Origin: a virus
Length of the DNA: 64,000 nt
Strand: one strand, 5' to 3'
IMG/VR virus record: IMGVR_UViG_3300045283_000397
Location: 1-64,000 of that record
Under the pieces are notes generated by a model, which saw nothing but the letters and a program-made list of their open reading frames with translations, was not told the DNA's origin and made no database searches. Positions 38,942 through 45,837 of the stretch are shown one piece after another. Within the stretch, counting starts at the first letter, position 1. Every line of letters starts with the position of its first letter. Position numbers and translations under genes: made by a program.

Positions 38942-39127
38942 ATGCCCACCTACACTTTCACCGGCCCCGCCGTGCCCGCCATAGCCACGCGCGTAAGCGC
39001 GCCCAGCGAACCCGCAGCGCGCGACTTAGCCATGGCCGCGCGCCACACAGCCCAGCAGATGGCCAAGATCCAAGCGCGCCGGCCTTACCTTGGCGCTGGC
39101 CTAACCCTCATCAAGCAAGAGGATTAG
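38942..39127 (+). CDS. Hypothetical protein, 61 aa
   Basis: ATG at 38942 with AAGGA upstream. Product MPTYTFTGPAVPAIATRVSA, then ARDLAMAARHTAQQMAKIQA. A TATGCT -10-like box lies at about 38,910, but no good -35 box pairs with it. Function unknown. Confidence 0.6.
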   Translation: MPTYTFTGPAVPAIATRVSAPSEPAARDLAMAARHTAQQMAKIQARRPYLGAGLTLIKQED

Positions 39128-39211
39128 CCGATGCTCTACGACAAGAAGTGGGATACCCCGCCACCACCTTCCACCCCGACTGGACCACCACCTAACAGAA
39201 GGAACTGGGCA

Positions 39212-39721
39212 ATGCTACCACGCTACCGCACCGCTTGCGAGCAACTAAACACCCAAGCCTTAGAGCTCTTGGCCGAGCGCTTCGACCTCCAGGCCACGTC
39301 GGACTCCAGCTACGATCTGCTCCGACCGATCAGCCACGCCGCCGCCACCGTAACCCTCCTGCGCGCCGGCTACACCCAAGACGCCGAGCTCCTGCTCGGA
39401 CGCCCCATAACCCACTGCGCGCCCGCCCCCAACTCCCCGCTCCTCGTCTGCGGCACGGCCACCCTCCTCGCGCGCCTGGCGGCGCAACTACCCGCCGAGC
39501 GCGGGCCCACCCCCGGCACCAACAATACGCGCCTCTACGACCGGCTGCGCGTCCAATCGGTCGGGCCAGATGCCCGGCGGATTGGAATGCGATCTCTCGG
39601 CCGCGCGCGCTTACGCCCTGGCGTCACCGTCGGCCAGCTCCTGCGCCGCGGCATGTCGCGCCGCCGCCTTAGCGAGGCCGCGCGCCAGGGTTGGATCACC
39701 CTGGCCGAGCCCACAGCGTAA
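39212..39721 (+). CDS. Hypothetical protein, 169 aa
   Basis: The frame is open from an ATG at 39131, but the ATG at 39212 is preceded by the leader AGAAGGAACTGGGCA seen at other operon starts, so I prefer it (MLPRYRTACEQLNTQALELL). Contains ISHAAATVTLLRAGYTQDAE and a basic C-terminus LRRGMSRRRLSEAARQGWIT. Soluble, Leu/Ala/Arg-rich. Unknown function; the upstream 27 codons are Pro-rich and may be untranslated. Confidence 0.6.
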   Translation: MLPRYRTACEQLNTQALELLAERFDLQATSDSSYDLLRPISHAAATVTLLRAGYTQDAELLLGRPITHCAPAPNSPLLVCGTATLLARLAAQLPAERGPTPGTNNTRLYDRLRVQSVGPDARRIGMRSLGRARLRPGVTVGQLLRRGMSRRRLSEAARQGWITLAEPTA

Positions 39722-39747
39722 ACGGTGAGTGTACAACGGAGGAAGTA

Positions 39748-40005
39748 ATGAACGACCTCACATCCGCCGAGCGAGAGTTGTTATCTTGGCTCTCTGAGGA
39801 AGATTTTAACCAATACGGCGAATGCCACGGGAAAACTCTTGACTCGCTCCTTGCGAAGGGGTTGGCGCGAATTCACGGCCCCGGAGAACATCAGCGGTTC
39901 ATCGCCAACGACTTTTCCGGCACCAAAGGAATGATGTACCGGGCCGTTTCTTTAACTGAGGCCGGCTGGGAAGAAGTTAAGGCGATGCGAGTCGTAAATA
40001 CCTGA
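39748..40005 (+). CDS. Hypothetical protein, 85 aa
   Basis: ATG at 39748 with SD GGAGGAAG. Product MNDLTSAERELLSWLSEEDF, with GKTLDSLLAKGLARIHGPGE and AVSLTEAGWEEVKAM. The helix-turn-helix-like arrangement 'L.WL...G......L...GLA' followed by a 'LT.AG' wing suggests a winged-helix fold. DNA binding is possible but not shown. Confidence 0.65.
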   Translation: MNDLTSAERELLSWLSEEDFNQYGECHGKTLDSLLAKGLARIHGPGEHQRFIANDFSGTKGMMYRAVSLTEAGWEEVKAMRVVNT

Positions 40006-40026
40006 TTAACGACGGGACCCAGAGCG

Positions 40027-40833
40027 ATGGTCATCGTTTTAGATTGCGAAACCACCGGCCTCCGCCCCGAGGCCGGCCACACCGTGGTCGAGCTCGCCGC
40101 GGTGGCCTTAACCCCCGACCCTTACCCATTCACCGAGCTCTCGGTAGACCTGGCACAGGGCACCGGCCTAAAGTACCGCACCCAGCAAACCTACTCGCTC
40201 GCCCCCCATCCATTCTCCACTCTCGTCGCCCCGGGCCGGCGCCTCTCCCCCGAGGCCCAAGCCGTGCACCACCTGCGCGATATCGACTTGCGCCAGGCCC
40301 CTAAGCTGCCACTAGCCCTAGACCAGATGCTGCACCACTTCGGCGCCTCGCGCGGCACGCGGCTGGTAGTTGCGGCTCATAACGCCGCGTTTGACCGGGC
40401 TTTCCTGGAGACCTTCCACGACCACTTCGGCGCGGCCCAATGGCTGTGTACCTATCGCCTAGCCTGCCACCTCTACCCCAATGCCCCGGGCCACTCCAAT
40501 CAAGTCCTCCGATATTTCCTCGGGTTGGACAACGAAGTGCGCGCGAGCCTCCCCGGCCAATCGCTTTCTGCGCACCGCGCCCTCTACGATGCCATCACCA
40601 CCGCCTGCCTACTCAAGCACATGCTTAGCAACCGCACGCTAGAAGACTTGTTGATCCTACAGGATCAACCCGTCCTCCAGCGTGTGGTACGTTTCGGCAA
40701 ATATCGCGGCCAGGAGTGGGCGGCCGTGCCGCGCGACTACCTCGCCTACGTCATGCGCCAGACCGGTCCCGGCGGCTTCGACGCAGACGTGATGCACACG
40801 GCCGCCTTCCACATGAACAGGAGTCCGATATGA
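40027..40833 (+). CDS. DnaQ-like 3'-5' exonuclease with C-terminal DUF3820-like domain
   Basis: 268 residues. Exo I MVIVLDCETTGLRPEAGHTV (D-x-E), Exo II LVVAAHNAAFDRAFLE (H-N-x-x-F-D), Exo III LSAHRALYDAITTACLLKHM (H-R-A-x-x-D). The C-terminal segment VVRFGKYRGQEWAAVPRDYL matches the FGKYRG..W..VP..YL pattern of DUF3820. Such proteins are proofreading or repair exonucleases. It may partner the phage polymerase. Confidence 0.87.
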   Translation: MVIVLDCETTGLRPEAGHTVVELAAVALTPDPYPFTELSVDLAQGTGLKYRTQQTYSLAPHPFSTLVAPGRRLSPEAQAVHHLRDIDLRQAPKLPLALDQMLHHFGASRGTRLVVAAHNAAFDRAFLETFHDHFGAAQWLCTYRLACHLYPNAPGHSNQVLRYFLGLDNEVRASLPGQSLSAHRALYDAITTACLLKHMLSNRTLEDLLILQDQPVLQRVVRFGKYRGQEWAAVPRDYLAYVMRQTGPGGFDADVMHTAAFHMNRSPI

Positions 40834-41258
40834 AAATCAACGGCAAGCGCGTAGTGGATGCCACCCGCCCCCTCAAGATCGAGATAAGCGCGAAGGACGC
40901 CGCGGCGGGTAAGCGCAACGATCCCGGTGGATGCGCTGCCGCGCGCGCCATCGTGCGCGGCTATCGCGACACCGGCGCTAAGCAAGCCAGAGTACACCTC
41001 GGGCGCACCTATATCGAATACGAGGACAAGTGGGTGCGCTACAACACTCCCACCTCGCTCAAGACCGAAATCGTCTCCTTCGACCGCGGCGCCGAGGCCC
41101 AATATTCGGCCGGCACCTACAACCTCCAGGCCATCCAGCCCACCGCGCGCCTGGGCGTCAAGCGCTCCGGGCCCTCCGGCCCGCGCGGCAAGCGCCCGCA
41201 CATCGCGCGCGTCCACCACCAGATCGAAGGCGTCCGCGCCCGCGGAGCCAACCGCTAA
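40830..41258 (+). CDS. Hypothetical protein with KINGKRVVDAT N-terminal motif, 142 aa
   Basis: ATG at 40830 overlaps the exonuclease stop as ATGA; the earlier in-frame start is shadow. Starts MKINGKRVVDATRPLKIEIS. The same opening occurs in the 86-residue protein at 62523-62783. The middle GAKQARVHLGRTYIEYEDKW and basic C-terminus suggest a small DNA- or RNA-associated domain. Function unknown. Confidence 0.72.
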   Translation: MKINGKRVVDATRPLKIEISAKDAAAGKRNDPGGCAAARAIVRGYRDTGAKQARVHLGRTYIEYEDKWVRYNTPTSLKTEIVSFDRGAEAQYSAGTYNLQAIQPTARLGVKRSGPSGPRGKRPHIARVHHQIEGVRARGANR

Positions 41259-41440
41259 TGGCCCGCCGCAAGCCGATACCGCGCACCGGGGGCGCCACGC
41301 TACCTTGTCCCGGCTGCGGCGGGATAACGCGCGCCATAGAAACTCGCCGGCCCCCGGCTAAGCACCACCCGGTGGTGCTACGCCAGCGGCGTTGCGTGGA
41401 TTGCGGCCTCATCACCCGTACGCGCGAGCAGCGCGCATGA
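41258..41440 (+). CDS. Zinc-ribbon protein, 60 aa
   Basis: ATG at 41258 shares a base with the previous stop (TAATG). Product MARRKPIPRTGGATLPCPGC; the pairs CPGCGG and CVDCGL, 28 residues apart, form a zinc ribbon similar to NrdR or transcription-factor-like ribbons. Basic; likely nucleic-acid binding. Confidence 0.72.
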   Translation: MARRKPIPRTGGATLPCPGCGGITRAIETRRPPAKHHPVVLRQRRCVDCGLITRTREQRA

Positions 41441-41673
41441 TCGTTGCGGGCGAGAGCGGGACCGTGAAGGCGCGCCCAGCCGTACCGGAGCTTCTGGACG
41501 AACTATTCTCAGCCGTCCAAGAAGCGCAAGGCCATGGCTTCATCTCAGATGGTGAAGCCTACGGCCTTACCCACCAGCAATTCTTCGATCAAATCCGCTC
41601 CCGCTTGGACTGGAACAAAGAGGCGATAAAGATTATCAAGAAGTTTCTCCGCAAATATGGGGAAAGGGCATGA
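41437..41673 (+). CDS. Hypothetical protein, 78 aa
   Basis: ATG at 41437 overlaps the previous stop as ATGA. Product MIVAGESGTVKARPAVPELL; the rest is helical and ends KKFLRKYGERA. Unknown function. Confidence 0.65.
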   Translation: MIVAGESGTVKARPAVPELLDELFSAVQEAQGHGFISDGEAYGLTHQQFFDQIRSRLDWNKEAIKIIKKFLRKYGERA

Positions 41674-42092
41674 TTGATGGCGGCTTGCGCGCGCTCTTCC
41701 GCGCCCACCTGCCCGCCTTCATGTGGACCAGCATCGAAACCGGACAAACGGGAAGGGGTATCCCTGATAGCGAGTATTGTTATCAAGGCCAAACCGGATG
41801 GATTGAATTTAAGGTGGTTTCGGGTTGGGCAGTGCCACTGCGCCCCGAGCAAGTCGCCTGGCTTAGCCGGCGCGCGCGCTATAGGGGGCGCTGCTGGGTG
41901 GCCGTGCGCCGCAAGCACTCGGGCGGCCCGCGCAAGGGCGCCGCGGTGGATGAGATTTACATCTGGCCCGGCGCGCGCGCGGCCGACCTCAAGCGCCTCG
42001 GCCTTGAGCATGGCCTGCTGGGCGATTGCTACGGCGCCAACGGCCCGGCGCGGTGGTCCTGGGACGCCATCGCGCGACTGCTGACCACCTAA
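41670..42092 (+). CDS. VRR-NUC-like nuclease
   Basis: 140 residues. GRGIPDSEYCYQGQTGWIEF with KVVSGWAVPLRPEQVAWLSR gives the G.PD...(x~10)..E.K.....L...Q pattern of the VRR-NUC/Holliday-junction-resolvase-like nucleases. Asp, Glu and Lys of the PD-(D/E)xK core are visible. It may resolve branched replication intermediates. Its stop overlaps the stop of the convergent zinc-ribbon gene. Confidence 0.78.
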   Translation: MIDGGLRALFRAHLPAFMWTSIETGQTGRGIPDSEYCYQGQTGWIEFKVVSGWAVPLRPEQVAWLSRRARYRGRCWVAVRRKHSGGPRKGAAVDEIYIWPGARAADLKRLGLEHGLLGDCYGANGPARWSWDAIARLLTT

Positions 42093-42310
42093 GAATTATA
42101 GGTGCGGTGCGGCAACACTCGGCCATACATGACGCGCCCCGAATACGGCTCGCTGCTGGTCACCCCGGTCATGGCCGGGTGCTCGGGGTGCTGGTCGCCG
42201 GGCTTGTGGCCGCATCCCCGGCACACCATGAAGCCGCTCTTGCGCTCGTAGGACGCGCCGCAGCGCGGACACCCCACAACCCTGCTCCGTTTCTTATCGC
42301 GCATCAGCAT
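42089..42310 (-). CDS. Zinc-ribbon protein, 73 aa
   Basis: Product MLMRDKKRSRVVGCPRCGAS; CPRCG and CRGCG are two Cys pairs 15 residues apart, a zinc ribbon. The C-terminus SGRVMYGRVLPHRTYNS is aromatic. It is the terminal gene of the leftward replication operon and meets the rightward operon with a 4-nt stop overlap. Confidence 0.7.
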   Translation of the reverse strand: MLMRDKKRSRVVGCPRCGASYERKSGFMVCRGCGHKPGDQHPEHPAMTGVTSSEPYSGRVMYGRVLPHRTYNS

Positions 42311-42494
42311 TGTCCCTAATGTAGTTGACCTCTCTCCTCAGCGCCGCGCCACGGTAGCCTAGCCCCGCTATCCGCGCGCCGAGCACATCCACATCGCCCT
42401 CGTACATCCCCCCGGCCTCGCGGAACTCCGCGATGGCGCGCTCGCGCCGCCACTGCCACAACTCGGTGGCTTGCACCCCCGGCCCGGGCCCCAT
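42294..42494 (-). CDS. Hypothetical protein, 66 aa
   Basis: Start placed at the ATG 42492-42494 (MGPGPGVQATELWQWRRERA), overlapping the upstream stop as TGATG. Helical; ends VNYIRDNADAR. Unknown. Confidence 0.6.
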   Translation of the reverse strand: MGPGPGVQATELWQWRRERAIAEFREAGGMYEGDVDVLGARIAGLGYRGAALRREVNYIRDNADAR

Positions 42495-42634
42495 CACACC
42501 CTCCCTATCAGGCTGAACACCACCATCAGCACCAGAACCGCCGCCGCTAGCCAAAGCGGCGCGGCCCAGGCCACCTTATACGCTAGCCCGCGCGCCAGCG
42601 CGCGCACGATGTGCTCCGCGAGCGACTGACGCAT
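42494..42634 (-). CDS. Single-pass membrane microprotein, 46 aa
   Basis: ATG at 42632-42634. MRQSLAEHIVRALARGLAYK is followed by a membrane span WAAPLWLAAAVLVLMVVFSL and IGRV. Amphipathic basic helix plus one transmembrane helix. One of several such tiny ORFs; holin-like roles are possible but unsupported. Confidence 0.6.
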   Translation of the reverse strand: MRQSLAEHIVRALARGLAYKVAWAAPLWLAAAVLVLMVVFSLIGRV

Positions 42635-42831
42635 CAGTGGTTCGGCGCGAAGCCGCCCTCCCACCCGGGTGGGTCGGGCGGCTCGGCATGTGCCCGCTCG
42701 TATTCGATGAAGCTCTCGATTCGGTCCTGAATCAATTGGGCGAGCTCCTTGCACCTGGCGTCGCTAAACAATAACGGCTCATCCTCCAGGAACACCGAGG
42801 CGAGGTCGTAGCAGCGCGGGTCGTAGCTCAT
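42634..42831 (-). CDS. Hypothetical protein, 65 aa
   Basis: Product MSYDPRCYDLASVFLEDEPL, then RCKELAQLIQDRIESFIEYE; ends EGGFAPNH. The 'YDP.CYDLA..FL.DEP' pattern is frequent in small phage and alphaproteobacterial proteins of unknown role. Confidence 0.7.
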   Translation of the reverse strand: MSYDPRCYDLASVFLEDEPLLFSDARCKELAQLIQDRIESFIEYERAHAEPPDPPGWEGGFAPNH

Positions 42832-42832
42832 C

Positions 42833-42940
42833 TCATGCCCCCGCCACCAGCGCGCCGAACACGGCCACGCAGGCCAGGAACAGGCCGAGCGAGGCCAGCG
42901 CCCCGAGCTCGACCAGGATGTCGTACAGCGTCCAGTTCAT
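42833..42940 (-). CDS. Single-pass membrane microprotein, 35 aa
   Basis: ATG at 42938-42940, overlapping the upstream stop as ATGA. MNWTLYDILVELGALASLGL and FLACVAVFGALVAGA are almost entirely hydrophobic. Placement supports reality; function unknown. Confidence 0.5.
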   Translation of the reverse strand: MNWTLYDILVELGALASLGLFLACVAVFGALVAGA

Positions 42941-43227
42941 AACCCCGTCCTCCTCAGTAGGCGCCGCGCCTCGGCGACCCTGTCCATGATGCACTGGTAG
43001 TTTGTGTTGCCGAATTCGCGCCGGCACAGCGGCTCCATGAGGCTTATCGAGGCATCCACCTCATTGGCCAATTTGGCAAGGGCCTCATGTAGCGGCCCGA
43101 CTTCAGTTGCCGCCGCGAACAGCTTTTCGCACTCGACCGGGGTGAGTTCCCGATCACCATCGCTTTCGCGGACGATGAGGTAAGTTTCAAGCGGCTTCTT
43201 GATGACCATTAATCCGGGGATGATCAT
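42937..43227 (-). CDS. Hypothetical protein, 96 aa
   Basis: Start at the ATG 43225-43227 (MIIPGLMVIKKPLETYLIVR), coupled to the upstream stop. Contains ELTPVECEKLFAAATEVGPL and ISLMEPLCRREFGNTNYQCI. Soluble; unknown. Confidence 0.65.
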   Translation of the reverse strand: MIIPGLMVIKKPLETYLIVRESDGDRELTPVECEKLFAAATEVGPLHEALAKLANEVDASISLMEPLCRREFGNTNYQCIMDRVAEARRLLRRTGL

Positions 43228-43418
43228 TGGTCCTCCTCCAGCTCTACCTGGCGCGCCACCACCACGGCCAGGGCGGAGCTCACGGTGCCCTCCATCTGCC
43301 AGCCGTGCAGATCGTGGCGGTTGACCATGAGCTTGAAGAGCGAGCGCCGCCCGCCCGAGCGCCGGCTCTCCCATATCTCGTAGGAGGGCCGCACCCGCGT
43401 CATCATGTATGTCGTCAT
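43224..43418 (-). CDS. Hypothetical protein, 64 aa
   Basis: ATG at 43416-43418 with SD GAGGAAAGG and a GGAACTAGGAC leader close to the shared GGAACTGGG element. Product MTTYMMTRVRPSYEIWESRR; ends ARQVELEEDQ. Unknown. Confidence 0.65.
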   Translation of the reverse strand: MTTYMMTRVRPSYEIWESRRSGGRRSLFKLMVNRHDLHGWQMEGTVSSALAVVVARQVELEEDQ

Positions 43419-43434
43419 GTCCTAGTTCCTTTCC

Positions 43435-44931
43435 TCAGTTGACATAAGCCAGCAGCTGCTGCGCCCGGGTGATGGCTACGTAGGCCAGGTTCTCTTCCTG
43501 GCGCTTCTGCCAGTCCTGCTTGGCCCAGGGGCTGGGGCACAAGCCCGACCGGTAGAGGTACACCCGGCCCCACTCGCGCCCCTTGGAGCGGTGGTAGGTG
43601 GCACAGGTGATGATGCGCTGGCCTTCGGCCGCGTCGGTGTCCGCGAACATAGTGTTAATGAAGGCCTGGACGTCGCAGACGTCCTTTTGGCCTTTATTAA
43701 GGACCGCCTGGCAGATCTCCACCAGCGTCTCGCACTTGTCCGCGACGGCTTCGGCCTTGACATCCTGGCCACGCGCCAGGTGCTTCTGCATCTCGCGCTC
43801 CCTGTAGATGTCCAGGCGATTGAGCAGCGCGTCGATGGTCTTGACCTTCCACCGCCCCGCCAGCTTTGCCAGGCCCTCGCCGATCGCGCGGCCTTCCACC
43901 TTGCAAGCCTTGCCCTGGCGGATCATCGAATAAGCTACCTGGATGAGCGGCGCGGTGTTGCGGCAGAGCACCGCGTCGCCGGCCCCGAGGTCCTCGGGCA
44001 GCGCCGGCAGCATAGCTACCTCGCCCTTGGCGGCGCCTTCGGCCGCCTCAATGTCCGGCACCAAGCGCTGGGCCTCGGCCACCACCGCGCGCGGGCAACG
44101 CCACGTCATGGTCAGCGGCATGGCCTGGGCCTGTAAGTCTTTGATCAGGTCGGTCAGCGCGTCGGCACCGGCGCCGGCAAAGCCCATGATGGCCTGGCGG
44201 TCGTCGCCCACCACCACCATGCGCCCGCTCCTCTTGAGAAACTTGCGCATCAGCGCCTGGCGCGTGCGGTTGGTGTCCTGGGCCTCGTCGAGGAAGATGA
44301 GGTCCTTACCGAATTTGACGCGGATGTTCTTGATGAGCGGGAACAGCACCATGTCGTCGAAGTCTACCACGTCGGTCTGCTCTAGCGAGGCCCGATAGAT
44401 ATACTGGGCGGCCTCCACGATCGCGTCCATGGCCGAAGTATCATCCAGCCCGTTCACGTCGTAGTGGTCGGCCAGCGCGTGCCAAGTCATGGCGTCGCCT
44501 ATGGGGGAGTCGGTAAAGAAACCGACTCCCGCAACTTTGGCCAGGTGCACCAGTTGGCAAATCTGGGCCTCGTATTCGCGGTAGACGGCCTCGTTGCGCC
44601 CGCGCACTAGCAAGCGCACCTTGTTGTCGTCCACCTTGGGCTTGAACATGAACTTGACGAGCCCGAATCCTATGCTGTGCGTGGTGGCGGCCTGGGCCTG
44701 GCGCCAGTCCAACCCCATCTTGGCCAGCTTGCCCTTGATCTCCTCGGCGATGGCCTTGCCGAAGGCGCAGACCAGCACCTCGTGCCCGGGGAACTTCGCC
44801 AGATACGCGGCCACCCCGAGCAGGATTGTGTGCGTCTTGCCCGTGCCCGCGCGCGCCACCAGCGCCAGGTGGCTCACGCCTTCCACCAGTGCCCTTACGA
44901 AGTCCGCCTGCTGCTTGGTAGGGGTAGTCAT
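43435..44931 (-). CDS. UvrD/Rep-type superfamily 1 helicase
   Basis: 498 residues. Motif I LALVARAGTGKTHTILLGVA (Walker A), Q-motif-like PTKQQADFVRALVEG, motif II KDLIFLDEAQDTNRTRQALM (DEAQ), motif III VVVGDDRQAIMGFAGAGADA, motif IV-like TMTWRCPRAVVAEAQRLV, and C-terminal motifs ATYHRSKGREWGRVYLYRSG and EENLAYVAITRAQQLL. All are in proper order, giving a complete 3'-5' DNA helicase. It has its own promoter at 44960-44988. It is one of two SF1A helicases and no DnaB-like helicase was found, so it may act at the fork. Confidence 0.92.
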   Translation of the reverse strand: MTTPTKQQADFVRALVEGVSHLALVARAGTGKTHTILLGVAAYLAKFPGHEVLVCAFGKAIAEEIKGKLAKMGLDWRQAQAATTHSIGFGLVKFMFKPKVDDNKVRLLVRGRNEAVYREYEAQICQLVHLAKVAGVGFFTDSPIGDAMTWHALADHYDVNGLDDTSAMDAIVEAAQYIYRASLEQTDVVDFDDMVLFPLIKNIRVKFGKDLIFLDEAQDTNRTRQALMRKFLKRSGRMVVVGDDRQAIMGFAGAGADALTDLIKDLQAQAMPLTMTWRCPRAVVAEAQRLVPDIEAAEGAAKGEVAMLPALPEDLGAGDAVLCRNTAPLIQVAYSMIRQGKACKVEGRAIGEGLAKLAGRWKVKTIDALLNRLDIYREREMQKHLARGQDVKAEAVADKCETLVEICQAVLNKGQKDVCDVQAFINTMFADTDAAEGQRIITCATYHRSKGREWGRVYLYRSGLCPSPWAKQDWQKRQEENLAYVAITRAQQLLAYVN

Positions 44932-44959
44932 GGCCCAGTTCTCCTCTTCACCTAGCCCT

Positions 44960-44988
44960 AGTATGCCCCTTCCAATCCCAGAAGTAAA
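44960..44988 (-). promoter_or_regulatory. Sigma70-like phage promoter for the helicase operon
   Basis: Minus strand TTTACT (44983-44988), 17-nt spacer, CATACT (44960-44965), followed by AGGGCTAGGTGAA and then the leader GAGAACTGGGCCATG. It is nearly a mirror of the promoter at 38607 on the other strand, in both boxes and downstream elements. Confidence 0.68.
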
Positions 44989-45002
44989 GCCCCTTGCTTC
45001 AT

Positions 45003-45101
45003 TTATTTTGCCCTATACGCGCGCCAAGCCATCACCGCCCACGCCCCCGCCAGCACCACCCCCGCGCCCGCGTAGAGCCACCAGCCGGCTAGGTCCTTCA
45101 T
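45003..45101 (-). CDS. Single-pass membrane microprotein, 32 aa
   Basis: ATG at 45099-45101, TAA 45003-45005. MKDLAGWWLYAGAGVVLAGA then WAVMAWRAYRAK: one membrane span with a basic tail. It follows the GIY-YIG gene. Only composition and placement support it. Confidence 0.45.
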   Translation of the reverse strand: MKDLAGWWLYAGAGVVLAGAWAVMAWRAYRAK

Positions 45102-45114
45102 CCTACAGACCTTT

Positions 45115-45837
45115 TCAAAATCCTTGGTACGAATTCTTTTGCCACCAGAGTTTATCGGGGACAAATCCCCCATCATCAGCCCATCGAAAATAATCGTTTC
45201 TCATAGCTAAACGCTGCATGGCTGCTTTTCGATTTGCTACCGTTTTAGCTGACTGCTTTTTGCCTTTTCGAGCTGCGCTTAGTTTTTTCAAATGTTCTTC
45301 AGACTGCTTCTTGCCTATGAAATGTAGTCTAGTTTTCTCAATCGCTTCTTGGGAACGCTTTCGGCCCTTTAAAGAAACCCCTTGCTTTTGTCTAGATTCC
45401 AAGGTTCTTTTGGTACCTATTTTGGCTTTTCTCATTTTCTCCCGAGTTTCAGGCCCAGGTCTAATCCCTTCATGAGCTATACTAATAAGGCGCCGAGTTT
45501 CCATCGAGAGATAACGGCCAGATTTGCTGCCGCGATAGACATTGGTGGTGCGATTATAATAGCGAACGCAAAGCTCATCGCGAGTAATCATGCTGACCCA
45601 GCGCTGCTCAATTTCCAAAAGCGCCTGGACATTCCTAATGGCTATCCGATATATTATGCGGCGCTTGAAATCTTGGGACCGTTCCCGGTACTCCTTAAGC
45701 ATGGTCCGAGAAGAACAAATATAGCCATCGTCCTCTTCACCCATGTGAGAACCGACATAGAACATTTTGCGAGAACGATCGCGCCAGATGTACACAAAAC
45801 CATAAAATTTAGGCAGTGTTCCATGCATTTTTGGCAC
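45115..45837 (-). CDS. GIY-YIG homing endonuclease beside the DNA polymerase gene
   Basis: 240 residues. FYGFVYIWRDRSRKMFYVGS contains the GFVYI...FYVGS catalytic pair; LKEYRERSQDFKRRIIYRIA and LEIEQRWVSMITRDELCVRY supply the Arg and Glu parts. The C-terminus has NUMOD3-like repeats (ISIAHEGIRPGPETREKMRK, TRLHFIGKKQSEEHLKKLSA). The gene is AT-rich and starts 29 nt inside the polymerase 3' end. It probably targets intron-less or endonuclease-less polymerase alleles of related phages. Confidence 0.9.
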   Translation of the reverse strand: MPKMHGTLPKFYGFVYIWRDRSRKMFYVGSHMGEEDDGYICSSRTMLKEYRERSQDFKRRIIYRIAIRNVQALLEIEQRWVSMITRDELCVRYYNRTTNVYRGSKSGRYLSMETRRLISIAHEGIRPGPETREKMRKAKIGTKRTLESRQKQGVSLKGRKRSQEAIEKTRLHFIGKKQSEEHLKKLSAARKGKKQSAKTVANRKAAMQRLAMRNDYFRWADDGGFVPDKLWWQKNSYQGF

